Shown here piece after piece: positions 44,235 to 53,873 of a DNA stretch of 64,000 nt; within the stretch, counting starts at the first letter, position 1, and the number at the start of each line of letters is the position of its first letter. The translations under genes were made by a program, and so were the position numbers. The notes beneath the pieces were generated by a model. That model was given only the letters and a program-made list of their open reading frames with translations, was not told where the DNA came from and searched no databases. The DNA comes from Cellvibrio fontiphilus. Its GTDB lineage: Bacteria; Pseudomonadota; Gammaproteobacteria; Pseudomonadales; Cellvibrionaceae. Location of the stretch: NCBI RefSeq assembly GCF_035317345.1, contig NZ_JAYKTU010000004.1. One strand, written 5' to 3'.

Positions 44235-44873
44235 TTAGAAGTCTGCCGCCGCCTCCACCTTGAGCGGCGCGCCGGTGATAGGGTGATCGAACCATAGCTC
44301 CTGCGCATGCAATAACAAGCGCGGCGATTTTGCCAGCACGTCTGGTGGCGCGTAGAGGCCGTCACCCAACATGGGGTGCCCCAGGCTCAGCATGTGTACC
44401 CGTAGTTGGTGGGTGCGGCCGCTAACCGGTTCAAGCAGGAGGCGACTGGTATTTTCTTCTAAATTGCGCGCCAACACCCTGTAGCGCGTGTGAGCAGATT
44501 TGCCGCTTTCAAAACACACCTTTTGCAGGGGGCGATTGGGCCAATCGCATATCAAAGGCAGTGTCACTTCACCTTCATCTGCTGCGACTAATCCCTCTAC
44601 TACTGCTACATAGCGTTTATGTATCTGGCGTGCCTCGAACTTGTGGGTCAGGCTTTTCAGGCTCAGGTAATTCAGGGGGAACATTACTATTCCGGATGTA
44701 CCCTGATCCAGCCGATGCACCACTCGTGCATTGGGGTTAAATTTCAGTGCGCGGTTATAGAGACAGTCTTGTTTGTCTGGCCCCTTGCCTGGCACGCAGA
44801 GCAAACCGGCGGGTTTATTGGCAATGAGCAGATCCTCATCCAAGTAGAGAATATCGAGCGGGAAATCAGTCAT
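44235..44873 (-). CDS. rluA: RNA pseudouridine synthase, RluA family
   Basis: 212 residues from the ATG at 44873 (MTDFPLDILYLDEDLLIANK); the upstream extension runs into the divergent holB region. The catalytic Asp lies in RVVHRLDQGTSGIVMF, with the later signature EPVSGRTHQLRVHMLSLGHP and LLLHAQELWF. It lacks an S4 domain, like E. coli RluA (219 residues), which modifies 23S rRNA position 746 and some tRNAs at position 32. It is inserted in opposite orientation between tmk and holB. Confidence 0.85.
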   Translation of the reverse strand: MTDFPLDILYLDEDLLIANKPAGLLCVPGKGPDKQDCLYNRALKFNPNARVVHRLDQGTSGIVMFPLNYLSLKSLTHKFEARQIHKRYVAVVEGLVAADEGEVTLPLICDWPNRPLQKVCFESGKSAHTRYRVLARNLEENTSRLLLEPVSGRTHQLRVHMLSLGHPMLGDGLYAPPDVLAKSPRLLLHAQELWFDHPITGAPLKVEAAADF

Positions 44874-44969
44874 TGGTGAGCCTGGGCTGGAATTTAAGCG
44901 GGCGCGGATTATCGCAAATTTGCTAAGCTTGCCCAAAACTTTTGTTAGATCTTTGATGCTGAGTGGTTC

Positions 44970-45995
44970 ATGAGCGACTTTCCAATTCACCCCTATCCCT
45001 GGCAATTAACGGAATGGCAGCAGCTAGTGCAGCAACTGGCGAGTAAGAAATTACCCCACGCCATGATGTTCGCCGGGCCGCGCGGCATAGGCAAGCGCCA
45101 CCTTGCGGATGCGCTAGCGCAGCTGCTCCTGTGTGATGCGCCCATTGAGGGGACTGCCTGTGGCAGATGTCGTGGTTGCGAACTCAACAAGGCCCAAACC
45201 CATCCGGATTTACTCTGGTTGGAGCCAGAGGAGGCGGGCAAGGCTATCAAGGTGGATCAGGTGCGGGAACTTACGGAGTCGTTGGGTAAAACGGCGCAGC
45301 AAGGCGGCTACAAGGTTGTGATTATCGAACCGGCCGAGGCAATGAATGGTAATGCTGCCAATGCATTGCTTAAATCTCTGGAGGAACCGGCAGCCAATAC
45401 TTTGTTGGTGTTGGTTACCCACAGTCCAAGCTCGGTTTTACCCACCATTCGCAGCCGTTGCCAGATGCGTAAACTGCCCATGCCGCGCAGTGAGCAAGTG
45501 ATTCGGTGGTTGTCGCCGCTGTTGGTTGGCAGTAACTACACTCCCGAAAACTTATTGGCGGCAGCGCGCGGTGCACCCTTGACTGCACTGGCTTTGTTGC
45601 AGGGCGATGCGCTGGAACAGCGTGAACAAATCCTGCAGTTATTCACGCGTCTGAGCCTTGGGCAAATTTCTGCCATTGAAGTGGCAGCACAGTGGCATAG
45701 TGGTGATGTGCCCGGGTTGCTGGAATGGCTGCTTGGGTTGTTGCATAGCCTTGCACGTTGGAAAGTCGGTGCCGATGATCCACAAATACAGCAGACACCA
45801 GTGGAATTACGGGAGCGCCTTGCGCACTTGAATCTGCCATTGTTACATCGCTACGTGGAAAAACTCATGCTCTCCAAGAAGCAGTTGCTCAGCGGTTCAA
45901 ACCCCAATAAGCAATTGTTATTAGAGGAGTTATTGCTGGATTGGGGCGCCTTGTTGCGCGCCAGCACGAATCGCGCAGTGGCGTCTGGACACTAG
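44970..45995 (+). CDS. holB: DNA polymerase III delta' subunit
   Basis: 341 residues. AAA+ clamp-loader subunit: a P-loop-like MMFAGPRGIGKRHLADAL, zinc-binding cysteines (CDAPIEGTACGRCRGC), VVIIEPAEAMNGNAANALLK and the SRC motif PTIRSRCQMRK. The C-terminal helical collar follows. With the gamma/tau and delta subunits it loads the beta clamp. The ATG is 96 bp from the divergent rluA start. pilZ and the tatD-type gene follow, as in pseudomonads. Confidence 0.95.
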   Translation: MSDFPIHPYPWQLTEWQQLVQQLASKKLPHAMMFAGPRGIGKRHLADALAQLLLCDAPIEGTACGRCRGCELNKAQTHPDLLWLEPEEAGKAIKVDQVRELTESLGKTAQQGGYKVVIIEPAEAMNGNAANALLKSLEEPAANTLLVLVTHSPSSVLPTIRSRCQMRKLPMPRSEQVIRWLSPLLVGSNYTPENLLAAARGAPLTALALLQGDALEQREQILQLFTRLSLGQISAIEVAAQWHSGDVPGLLEWLLGLLHSLARWKVGADDPQIQQTPVELRERLAHLNLPLLHRYVEKLMLSKKQLLSGSNPNKQLLLEELLLDWGALLRASTNRAVASGH

Positions 45996-46064
45996 TCAGC
46001 TAATCTATTAGTGTTCAACTTGGTCAAGGCAACTGTTGTCTAAAAATTACAAGCAGGATCAGTT

Positions 46065-46418
46065 ATGCAACCCATTGGTGGTGGTGCCCGCAACGGCATA
46101 CTCTCGTTAACGATCAAAGATAAAGCCGTGCTTTATGCTGCCTATATGCCGTTTGTTAAAAATGGCGGGATGTTTATTCCCACCAACAAAACCTACAAGT
46201 TAGGTGACGAAGTGTTCATGTTGTTGAGTTTGATGGATGAACCGGAAAAGATCCCGGTTGCAGGTAAGGTTGTCTGGGTAACTCCCAAAGGCGCCCAAGG
46301 TAACCGCGCGGCGGGTATAGGTGTTCAATTTAGCGATCAGGACAATACCGCCATCAATAAAATTGAAAACTATCTGGCCGGTATGCTCAACTCCGACAAG
46401 CCCACCCATACGATGTAG
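46065..46418 (+). CDS. pilZ: Type IV pilus PilZ protein
   Basis: 117 residues with a single PilZ domain (ILSLTIKDKAVLYAAYMPFV; MFIPTNKTYKLGDEVFMLLS; VAGKVVWVTPKGAQGNRAAG; IGVQFSD). The RxxxR c-di-GMP-binding start of classical PilZ domains is absent, as is usual for the PilZ of type IV pilus assembly, which was first described next to holB in Pseudomonas aeruginosa. It acts in the cytoplasm with PilB and FimX. The place between holB and the tatD-type gene is the conserved one. Confidence 0.92.
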   Translation: MQPIGGGARNGILSLTIKDKAVLYAAYMPFVKNGGMFIPTNKTYKLGDEVFMLLSLMDEPEKIPVAGKVVWVTPKGAQGNRAAGIGVQFSDQDNTAINKIENYLAGMLNSDKPTHTM

Positions 46419-46477
46419 CATTCTGTCATACCATCCCGTCCGGGCAGCATGTAAAATTCGCCCCGCTGTCTTAGCTC

Positions 46478-46500
46478 AAAGCCAGGTTCTGCCTGGCTTT
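46478..46500 (+). terminator. Terminator between pilZ and the tatD-type gene
   Basis: Perfect 9-bp stem AAAGCCAGG / CCTGGCTTT with a 5-nt loop, followed by a T-rich stretch (GTTATTAGGCTTTTC). Confidence 0.7.
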
Positions 46501-46544
46501 GTTATTAGGCTTTTCTACATTTCATCGTTTCACGAGAGTTATTT

Positions 46545-47336
46545 ATGTTGATTGATTCGCACTGCCATCTGGATCGGCTGAAACTGGAGCCCTATGGTGG
46601 TGACTTGAGTGCAGCCATTGCCGCTGCCCATGAGCGTGGCATACAGCAAATGTTGTGTATTGGTATCAGCCTGCAAAATATCCAAACGGTGATTGATATC
46701 GCACAGTCGCATTCGCGTGTAGTGGCCTCTGTTGGCGTGCACCCTTGCGATGTGAAAGAGGGCGCTGCCACTGCCGAGCAGCTTATTGGTTGGGCGTCCC
46801 AGCCCAAGGTGGTGGCGCTGGGTGAAACGGGGTTGGACTACCACTATGAAACTGAAAGCAAAGCCATTCAGCACGAAAGTTTTGCCTTGCATTTACAGGT
46901 GGGTAAACAGATCGGCCTGCCAGTGGTAGTGCATACCCGCGAAGCCAAGGCTGACACCCTTGCACTTATCAAAGAACACGGCAGTCTTGAGCACAGCGGT
47001 GTGTTGCACTGTTTTACTGAAGACTGGGATATGGCCAAAGCCGCGCTGGATTTGAATTACTACATTTCCATTTCCGGCATAGTCACTTTTAAAACCGCCG
47101 ATCAAATTCGCGAGGTGGTTCGCAACATGCCGCTGGATCGTTTGCTGGTCGAAACCGATTCACCTTACCTCGCTCCCATTCCTTATCGTGGTAAACCCAA
47201 CGAACCCAAATACGTGCGTGAGGTCGCGCAGTTTGTCGCGGATGTGCGCGGTATTCCGTTGGAAGCATTAGCAGAAAAAACAACTGAAAACTTTTATCGG
47301 TTGTTTAGTAAGGCAAAATACTATTTGCCGGTTTAA
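46545..47336 (+). CDS. TatD-family metal-dependent hydrolase (YcfH-like)
   Basis: 263 residues. TatD/YcfH amidohydrolase-type TIM barrel: MLIDSHCHLDRL, SVGVHPCDV, ALGETGLDYHYE, PVVVHTREA, GVLHCFTEDWDMA and LVETDSPYLAPIPYRGKPNEP, giving the full set of metal ligands. These proteins are 3'-5' DNases or related nucleases. The length fits YcfH better than TatD itself. It follows pilZ after a hairpin. Confidence 0.92.
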   Translation: MLIDSHCHLDRLKLEPYGGDLSAAIAAAHERGIQQMLCIGISLQNIQTVIDIAQSHSRVVASVGVHPCDVKEGAATAEQLIGWASQPKVVALGETGLDYHYETESKAIQHESFALHLQVGKQIGLPVVVHTREAKADTLALIKEHGSLEHSGVLHCFTEDWDMAKAALDLNYYISISGIVTFKTADQIREVVRNMPLDRLLVETDSPYLAPIPYRGKPNEPKYVREVAQFVADVRGIPLEALAEKTTENFYRLFSKAKYYLPV

Positions 47337-47344
47337 AAACTCCA

Positions 47345-47371
47345 TCGTCATCCCAGCGCAGCGGGAATCCA
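47345..47371. repeat. Short dispersed repeat of the CGTCATCCC...GGGAATCCAG type
   Basis: CGTCATCCCAGCGCAGCGGG followed by AATCCAG, in the 55-bp gap before the dUTPase gene. This word is typical of short palindromic repeats scattered in proteobacterial genomes. Confidence 0.55.
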
Positions 47372-47391
47372 GACTTTTAAAAGAGAAAATC

Positions 47392-48009
47392 ATGAACGCC
47401 CAACAAATTAAAATCATGCTTGAATTGCAAGATGCCATGAACACCAAAGTGACTGCGGATTGGCGCGCCCAAGGGTATGAATGGTACCGCGCGATTTGGG
47501 TGGAATGCGCGGAGCTTATGGATCATTACGGTTGGAAGTGGTGGAAAAAACAAGCACCCGACACCGAACAAGTCGCGCTGGAATTGATCGACATTTGGCA
47601 TTTTGGTTTGAGTATTTTGCTGCAGTCAGGTGCCTCGCTGGACGACATTAGCGACAAAATTCAAAGCGAATTGGTGATCGCCACTGACGAGCAAGATTTC
47701 CGTCTGGATCTGGAAAAATTTGCCGCGGCCACGCTAGGCGACTGTCAGTTCCACCTGGTTTTATTTGCGCGCTTGATGGCCGGTGTAGGCATGAGTTTTG
47801 ATCAACTCTATCGCGGTTATGTCGGCAAAAATGTGCTGAATTTTTTCCGTCAGGATCATGGCTATAAAGATGGCAGCTATCGCAAGCATTGGCATGATGG
47901 CCGGGAAGACAATGAGCATTTGGTGGAAGTTGTGCTGACGCTGGATGCCACCAAAGCCGAATTCAAAGATGAGCTATATCGCGCGCTGGTAGTGCGTTAT
48001 CAAGCATGA
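47392..48009 (+). CDS. Dimeric dUTPase (all-alpha NTP pyrophosphatase)
   Basis: 205 residues. Dimeric dUTP diphosphatase of the all-alpha MazG-like superfamily, with the metal-binding pair IWVECAELMDHYGWKWWKKQ and LELIDIWHFGLSIL, and the later DGSYRKHWHDGREDNEHL. It hydrolyses dUTP (and dUDP) to dUMP, keeping uracil out of DNA. Unrelated in fold to the trimeric Dut enzyme. Probably expressed on its own or after the tatD-type gene. Confidence 0.88.
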   Translation: MNAQQIKIMLELQDAMNTKVTADWRAQGYEWYRAIWVECAELMDHYGWKWWKKQAPDTEQVALELIDIWHFGLSILLQSGASLDDISDKIQSELVIATDEQDFRLDLEKFAAATLGDCQFHLVLFARLMAGVGMSFDQLYRGYVGKNVLNFFRQDHGYKDGSYRKHWHDGREDNEHLVEVVLTLDATKAEFKDELYRALVVRYQA

Positions 48010-48061
48010 TTTGTTTGCTATGAGTGAGCCTACTTGATGTTGCGCGCACTCATAGCAGCCA

Positions 48062-48424
48062 CTAAGCGGCAGAATCTTCCCTGTCGTTATCAAAGCTGAC
48101 TGGCGGTAATCCATGAAGTGCTCGCGCTCGTGTGCACGCCTCGTTGGCTGATCCATCTTCATTCAAAATATCAAACTCGCGACAGGTGCTGGAGCGATTC
48201 TCATAAATACTGCAGCTCACGCGTGTGCCAACTTCGCCTACCAAGGCGACACAGCGCGGCGGGTTGCTCTGTGTGCCTTTCATGCAGGCGTGATGCGAGC
48301 TGATTTGCAGTGTCAGCTCATCTGGTACTGTGCCCCCAGTGCTCTGGCACTCACCCCAATAAAACGACACACGAAAGTGGGCGCAGCAAGCCCCACAGCT
48401 CAGACAGGGTGATTCATGGCTCAT
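48062..48424 (-). CDS. YkgJ-family cysteine cluster protein
   Basis: 120 residues from the ATG at 48424 (MSHESPCLSCGACC); the upstream extension has no coding character. Eight or more Cys are arranged as CLSCGACC, then HHACMKG, RCVAL, CSIY and CREF, the YkgJ/UPF0153 pattern for a zinc or iron-sulphur site. Function unknown. It is divergent from mdh across a 341-bp gap. Confidence 0.85.
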   Translation of the reverse strand: MSHESPCLSCGACCAHFRVSFYWGECQSTGGTVPDELTLQISSHHACMKGTQSNPPRCVALVGEVGTRVSCSIYENRSSTCREFDILNEDGSANEACTRARALHGLPPVSFDNDREDSAA

Positions 48425-48765
48425 TTTGGTGCACGCCACACTAGATAATAAATGGATGGTATCGGGAGAATCCCCTTGGAACCGACAGAACATCGGCGTG
48501 CTGATTCTGTGCTATCGCCTAAAAAATTCAATAGGGCGTAGTAAAAATATTTTTTCAATTTCATCGAGTTCTTTTCTATTACAGACAACAGCGTATCTGG
48601 ATTCAGCATGATGGATTAGCAACTGCTGGCGTAACACAGGGTTAAATGGGGTGAATTTTCTGCTCAAATGCCTATAATGCTCGCCCGTCTTATCTGTAAT
48701 ACCCAGGCACACAATGCCGAACTTTCGTTTTCTTCCAATATCACCCGAATAAATGGAGTCTCATC
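48425..48765. other. Intergenic gap with the mdh promoter
   Basis: 341 bp without a gene between the YkgJ-type gene and mdh. It holds a TATAAT -10 (48673-48678) in CCTATAATGC pointing to mdh, with a long leader of about 80 nt before the GTG. No clear -35 or stem-loop regulator is seen. Confidence 0.55.
48673..48678 (+). promoter_or_regulatory. -10 element of the mdh promoter
   Basis: TATAAT with a possible TGAATT -35 at 48652-48657 (15-bp spacing, short). It is upstream of the mdh GTG at 48766. Confidence 0.4.
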
Positions 48766-49749
48766 GTGAAAGCACCTGTAAGAGTTACCGTCACTGGCGC
48801 CGCTGGCCAAATCAGCTATTCCCTATTGTTCCGCATTGCGGCTGGCGACATGCTGGGCAAGGACCAACCAGTAATCCTGCAATTACTGGAAATCACTCCA
48901 GCGTTGAAAGCACTGCAAGGTGTGGCGATGGAATTGGACGACTGCGCATTCCCATTGTTGGCCGGCATTGTTACTACCGATGATCCAGCGGTTGCCTTCA
49001 AAGACTCAGACTACGCCTTATTGGTTGGCGCACGTCCACGTGGCCCAGGTATGGAGCGTAAAGATTTGTTGGCTGCAAACGCTGCCATTTTCTCGGTACA
49101 GGGTAAAGCGATTAACGACCACGCTTCACGCAACATCAAAGTATTGGTAGTTGGCAACCCTGCTAACACCAACGCGTTGATCGCCCAACGCAATGCGCCG
49201 GACATTAACCCACGTCAGTTCACTGCAATGACCCGTTTGGATCACAACCGTGCGCTGTCACAGTTGGCGACCAAAACCGGCACCAGCATCAATAACATCA
49301 CCAAAGCGCTGATCTGGGGCAACCATTCTTCTACCCAATACCCAGACCTGCACAACACTCTGGTGGATGGTAAACCAGCGCTGAGCTTGGTTGATCAAGC
49401 CTGGTATGAGGCAGATTACATCCCAACCGTACAACAACGCGGTGCTGCCATTATTGCTGCGCGTGGTGCATCTTCTGCTGCATCGGCGGCTAACGCGGCC
49501 ATCAACCACATTCGCGATTGGGCACTGGGCACTCCAGCCAATGATTGGGTGAGTATGGGTGTATACAGCGACGGTTCTTACGGTATTGAAAAAGGTCTGA
49601 TCTATTCTTTCCCATGCGTTTGCAAAAACGGCGATTGGGAAATCGTGCAGGGCGTAGAAATCAATGAGTTCTCACGCGCACGAATGACTGCCACTGAAAA
49701 AGAGCTACAAGAAGAGCGTGATGCAGTAAAAGAATTATTGCCAGCCTAA
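48766..49749 (+). CDS. mdh: Malate dehydrogenase
   Basis: 327 residues from a GTG with GGAGTC upstream. Rossmann fold VTVTGAAGQISYSLLFRIA, the substrate-binding arginines in GARPRGPGMERKDLL, VGNPANTNALIAQ, TRLDHNRALSQLA, and the catalytic His in IWGNHSSTQYPD. This is the cytosolic-type (group 2) MDH found in many gammaproteobacteria and in Bordetella, not the E. coli mitochondrial type. It interconverts malate and oxaloacetate with NAD in the TCA cycle. A strong terminator follows. Confidence 0.96.
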   Translation: MKAPVRVTVTGAAGQISYSLLFRIAAGDMLGKDQPVILQLLEITPALKALQGVAMELDDCAFPLLAGIVTTDDPAVAFKDSDYALLVGARPRGPGMERKDLLAANAAIFSVQGKAINDHASRNIKVLVVGNPANTNALIAQRNAPDINPRQFTAMTRLDHNRALSQLATKTGTSINNITKALIWGNHSSTQYPDLHNTLVDGKPALSLVDQAWYEADYIPTVQQRGAAIIAARGASSAASAANAAINHIRDWALGTPANDWVSMGVYSDGSYGIEKGLIYSFPCVCKNGDWEIVQGVEINEFSRARMTATEKELQEERDAVKELLPA

Positions 49750-49765
49750 CTCGCCGTTAACAAAT

Positions 49766-49804
49766 AAAAAATGCCGCTGTTTGTTAAAAACAGCGGCATT
49801 TTTT
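49766..49804. terminator. Terminator after mdh
   Basis: A stem of about 16 bp (AAAAATGCCGCTGTTT with its complement) and a short loop, with an A-run before and a T-run after. It serves mdh and the convergent epimerase gene. Confidence 0.88.
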
Positions 49805-49817
49805 ATGAGCCGAAAAA

Positions 49818-50747
49818 TTAAATCTGTTTGAATTCCATCCACGCGCTCTGGCTCGAGCCAGCAGTCATATACCACTTTTCTTTTAATACCGCGCCGCGTT
49901 CAACACAAATATAAAACTGTTCGTTGCCCGCGCCTATATCGGTGATTTTTCCTGCTGCTTCGGTGCCCGGGTTCCAGGTGATTACACTGGGACAGTTGTG
50001 ATGGCTGATTTCAATGCGTGGTGAGCCTTCGATAATCACAGGGTTTTCTACGGCAGGATAAACACGATCTACCGGGCCGGGGAAAGTTACATCGCCAGAT
50101 TGGAATTTTTCGGTGTAGTTTTCAAAGTTGTCAAAATATTTGCGTTCCGCTAATCCCGTTACTTTTACCTCACTCAACGCGTTAATACGATGGTAGTTGT
50201 GCATTGCCCAACTGCATTCAAAGTCTTCGGTATCGGTATTGTTGATCGTCAATTCAAGTTTGGCGCTGTTGCCCAGGGTAATGCGCAATTCAGCAGAAAA
50301 ATCGTAAGGGAATAATTCGTTGGCATCACTCAGAAATAAAAATTCAAGCTCGACATTGCCATCACTCAAAAGGTGGGCATCACCCAACTCCCAAAAATTG
50401 TTGCGGGCAAAACCATGTTTGGGTTTGTCAGGGTAGGCTTGGTTAACACCGAACCAGGGCAAACAAAGTGGAACACCACCGCGCAGAGCGACACCCGGAG
50501 TGAAATCACAATTAGGGCTGAGCCATAACAATGGATCACCATTAGTAGTTTTGAACTCAAGCAGGTGTGCCCCCTGAAGAGAGACCACGGCGCTGCAAAG
50601 GGCAGTTTCCACCACCAATAACGGCAGGCCTATACCCATAGCATTCGGGTAGTGTTCGCTGCTGCTGGTAAGGCGTAAAAAATCAGTTTTAGCGACGAGT
50701 TGTTCAAGGCGCTGTGTACTTGCGGTATCGGGAGTATTGATATGCAT
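49818..50747 (-). CDS. Glucose-6-phosphate 1-epimerase-like (YeaD family)
   Basis: 309 residues from the ATG at 50747 (MHINTPDTAST); a longer frame from 50864 starts in non-coding sequence. It has the aldose-1-epimerase fold, with GAHLLEFKTTNGDPLLWLSP, the conserved RGGVPLCLPWFG, KHGFARNNFWEL with its active-site His, and HNYHRINAL. YeaD-like enzymes interconvert the anomers of hexose-6-phosphates. It is divergent from rapA. Confidence 0.9.
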   Translation of the reverse strand: MHINTPDTASTQRLEQLVAKTDFLRLTSSSEHYPNAMGIGLPLLVVETALCSAVVSLQGAHLLEFKTTNGDPLLWLSPNCDFTPGVALRGGVPLCLPWFGVNQAYPDKPKHGFARNNFWELGDAHLLSDGNVELEFLFLSDANELFPYDFSAELRITLGNSAKLELTINNTDTEDFECSWAMHNYHRINALSEVKVTGLAERKYFDNFENYTEKFQSGDVTFPGPVDRVYPAVENPVIIEGSPRIEISHHNCPSVITWNPGTEAAGKITDIGAGNEQFYICVERGAVLKEKWYMTAGSSQSAWMEFKQI

Positions 50748-50890
50748 ATAGGCTACCGTTGAGGTGACTTGTTGCTGGGATTCTATAGAAAAGCACGCCA
50801 GCAGACAGCCAAATTTTTTGGTTTTGTGGCTCTTAAAACAGTATGATGCGCGCCTTTTCGACAATTTTGATTGGCTAGGCAGGTAATTGC

Positions 50891-53845
50891 GTGAGTAGAA
50901 CCAGATTTACGGGTGAGGCGGCGTTTGTGATAGGTCAACGCTGGATAAGTGAGTCAGAAGCAGATTTGGGGCTGGGCATAGTTCTGGATGTATCCAACCG
51001 CCGCTTAACCTTGAGTTTCCCTGCCGCCGGTGAGCGCCGTACCTACGCGATGGACAATGCACCGGTCAGCCGGGTGAAGTACGAAGTGGGCGAAAAAGTT
51101 CGCCATCAGGACGGCACCAAAATCCAGATCACCCGTATCGTCGAACAAGCTGGTTGCTTGATGTACGTCGGCCTGACAAAAGACGACGAAGAAGTTGCCA
51201 TTCCCGAATTTGAGCTGGATAGCTTTGTGCAATTCAGCACCCCGCGCGACAGGTTGTTTGCGGGGCAAATTGATAAACACACCCATTTCACCCTGCGTTA
51301 TCAAACCCTGCATTACCAAAATCTGCATCGCCAATCGCCCATGTTTGGTTTGGCGGGGCCACGTGTGCAATTGCTTCCGCACCAACTTTATATTGCCAGT
51401 GAAGTATCCCAGCGCCATGCGCCGCGTGTGTTGTTGGCCGATGAAGTGGGCTTGGGTAAAACCATTGAAGCCGGTTTGATTTTGCACCAACAAATTATGA
51501 GTGGCCGTGCGCAGCGCGCATTAATTGTGGTGCCCGCCAGTTTGCAGCATCAGTGGTTGGTGGAAATGCTGCGCCGGTTTAATTTTGCATTTACCTTGCT
51601 GGACGAAGCCCGCTGTAACGCCCTGGTGGGTTTGGACAGTGTTGAAGAGTCAGTCGATTTTGTTGACGACTTTGAAGATGAGTTTGAAAAAAGTGCAGAT
51701 ACCAGCAACCCCTTTGAAACTGCGCAATTCATCATTTGTTCGTTAGATTTTCTCACTAAAAACAAATACCGTTATGAACAAGCGGTTGCTGCCGATTGGG
51801 ACTTATTGTTGGTGGACGAAGCCCACCATCTCCAGTGGAATGATAAAAAGCCGAGCAAGGCTTACACCTGTATTGAAGGTTTAGCGCAAAAAGCCAAAGG
51901 GTTATTGCTGCTCACTGCGACGCCTGAGCAGCTGGGTTTGGAAAGTCATTTTGCGCGGCTGCGTTTGCTCGACCCGGATCGCTACTACGATTTGGAAAAA
52001 TTTATCGCTGAGCAAAAAGCCTATCAACCACTCAATAATTTGGTTCAAGAGTTATTACAAATCCATAGCGACAGCGCCAAGGAAATCCCGCCAGCATTAG
52101 TTAAAGCGCTCACTGAATATTTACCAGCCGACACCATTAATGAGCTGCAAACTCAAGCGAAAATGCAAAGCCTTGGTGCGGCGGTTGATACGGCAATTCA
52201 TTATTTGTTGGATCGCCACGGCACCGGCCGTGTGTTGTTCCGCAATACCCGCAACTCGGTTTCCGGCTTTCCTGAGCGTAAATTGCAGATGCATGCTTTG
52301 ACGCTGTTGGATGAAGATTTACACAGCTTGCAAACACAATCACTTGCGGCACAAATTTGCGCTGAACATTACTGGCAGCAAAAAACAGAAAGCGACTGGT
52401 GGCTGCTTGATCCAAGAGTAGCTTGGTTGGCGGAATGGTTACGTCAACATCGCCGCAAAAAAGTATTGGTGATTTGTGCGAATGCAGATTCCGCGCAAAC
52501 CATTGAGGAATATCTGCGCTTGCGCAAAGGTTTGACCACTGCAGTATTCCATGAGGGTTTGAGTTTGATTGAGCGCGATCGCGCTGCGGCTTATTTTGCT
52601 GAAGTAGAAGATGGTGCCCAGGTACTAATTTGCTCTGAAATCGGCAGTGAAGGACGCAACTTCCAGTTCGCGCAAGATTTGGTGCTATTTGATTTGCCCA
52701 CTAACCCCGATTTGTTGGAGCAGCGTATTGGCCGTTTGGATCGTATCGGTCAAACCGCCACAGTGAATATCCACGTGCCGTTTTACGAGCACACGGCGCA
52801 GCAAAAATTGCTGGACTGGTATCACCAAGGTTTGAATGCCTTTGAAAAAACCTGTGCTATAGGTCAGGCCGCGTTTGTGCAATTTGCCGATACACTCCTG
52901 CCTGCGCTGGTGAATAAAGATGAAGCTGCTTTTGCCAGCTTGGTAGAAGAAACTCGCGTTTACGCTGCTGCATTAGTCGCCCAGTTGCAACAGGGGCGCG
53001 ATCGTTTGCTGGAGCTGAACTCTTGCAAGCCGGCGCAGGCAGCTGAATTAATTGATGCCTTGGAACAAAATGATTTGAGCAATGCACTGCCCAATTACAT
53101 GGAGCAGGTGTTTGATAGTTTTGGTATTGACTACGAAAAACACAGTGAGAAAAGTTTGGTGCTGCACCCCAGTGATCATATGCGCATTGAGCAGTTTCCC
53201 GGCTTGCCAGAAGATGGTTTAACGGTCACCTATGATCGGCAGCAAGCGCTCTCCCGTGAAGATATGCAATTTCTTACTTGGGAGCACCCGCTGGTGCGGG
53301 GCGCGCAGGATTTAATTAGCCTGAGCGAATTTGGCAATACGGCTTTCTGCACCTTGAAATTGCCACCGTTGAAACCAGGCACATTATTGCTTGAGGCGTT
53401 GTTTGTATTGCATTGCCCGGCACCAGCGGAATTGCAGTTGTTCCGCTATATGCCACAATCCTTATTGCGCGTGTTGCTGGATGATAAGGGTAAAGACTTG
53501 TCCGCTGTTCTAGGTATTACCCAGTTGAGCAAACTCTTGCAAAAAGTGCCACGCAACAACGCGCAAGATTTGGTGCGTCACGCGCGCCCCACCTTAACCA
53601 CTATGGTGCAGACCGCCGAGGAAATAACTCAGGCCAAACAAGCGGAATTAATTGCGCAAGCCCAGGCCAAAGTGAGCGAGCAATTAAATGCTGAGTTGGC
53701 GCGTATGAAAGCGCTGAAAGAGGTAAACCCGAATGTTCGCCAGGAAGAGATTGACTATCTTGCGCAACGTTTGGCAGCAAGCCAGCATTTTCTTTCCCAG
53801 GCAAAAATCCGCCTGGATGCCTTGCGTGTGGTAATGGCCATTTAA
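50891..53845 (+). CDS. rapA: RNA polymerase-associated ATPase RapA
   Basis: 984 residues (E. coli RapA 968). Two N-terminal Tudor-like domains (FVIGQRWISESEADLGLGIV; ITRIVEQAGCLMYVG), then the Swi2/Snf2 ATPase: Walker A LLADEVGLGKTIEAG at about 185, DEAH box LLVDEAHHLQW, and the second lobe with GRNFQFAQDLVLFDLP and QRIGRLDRIGQ. The C-terminal part is specific to RapA. It recycles stalled RNA polymerase during transcription. Confidence 0.96.
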   Translation: MSRTRFTGEAAFVIGQRWISESEADLGLGIVLDVSNRRLTLSFPAAGERRTYAMDNAPVSRVKYEVGEKVRHQDGTKIQITRIVEQAGCLMYVGLTKDDEEVAIPEFELDSFVQFSTPRDRLFAGQIDKHTHFTLRYQTLHYQNLHRQSPMFGLAGPRVQLLPHQLYIASEVSQRHAPRVLLADEVGLGKTIEAGLILHQQIMSGRAQRALIVVPASLQHQWLVEMLRRFNFAFTLLDEARCNALVGLDSVEESVDFVDDFEDEFEKSADTSNPFETAQFIICSLDFLTKNKYRYEQAVAADWDLLLVDEAHHLQWNDKKPSKAYTCIEGLAQKAKGLLLLTATPEQLGLESHFARLRLLDPDRYYDLEKFIAEQKAYQPLNNLVQELLQIHSDSAKEIPPALVKALTEYLPADTINELQTQAKMQSLGAAVDTAIHYLLDRHGTGRVLFRNTRNSVSGFPERKLQMHALTLLDEDLHSLQTQSLAAQICAEHYWQQKTESDWWLLDPRVAWLAEWLRQHRRKKVLVICANADSAQTIEEYLRLRKGLTTAVFHEGLSLIERDRAAAYFAEVEDGAQVLICSEIGSEGRNFQFAQDLVLFDLPTNPDLLEQRIGRLDRIGQTATVNIHVPFYEHTAQQKLLDWYHQGLNAFEKTCAIGQAAFVQFADTLLPALVNKDEAAFASLVEETRVYAAALVAQLQQGRDRLLELNSCKPAQAAELIDALEQNDLSNALPNYMEQVFDSFGIDYEKHSEKSLVLHPSDHMRIEQFPGLPEDGLTVTYDRQQALSREDMQFLTWEHPLVRGAQDLISLSEFGNTAFCTLKLPPLKPGTLLLEALFVLHCPAPAELQLFRYMPQSLLRVLLDDKGKDLSAVLGITQLSKLLQKVPRNNAQDLVRHARPTLTTMVQTAEEITQAKQAELIAQAQAKVSEQLNAELARMKALKEVNPNVRQEEIDYLAQRLAASQHFLSQAKIRLDALRVVMAI

Positions 53846-53873
53846 TTCAAGCGATTTTATCAGGATAACTATT

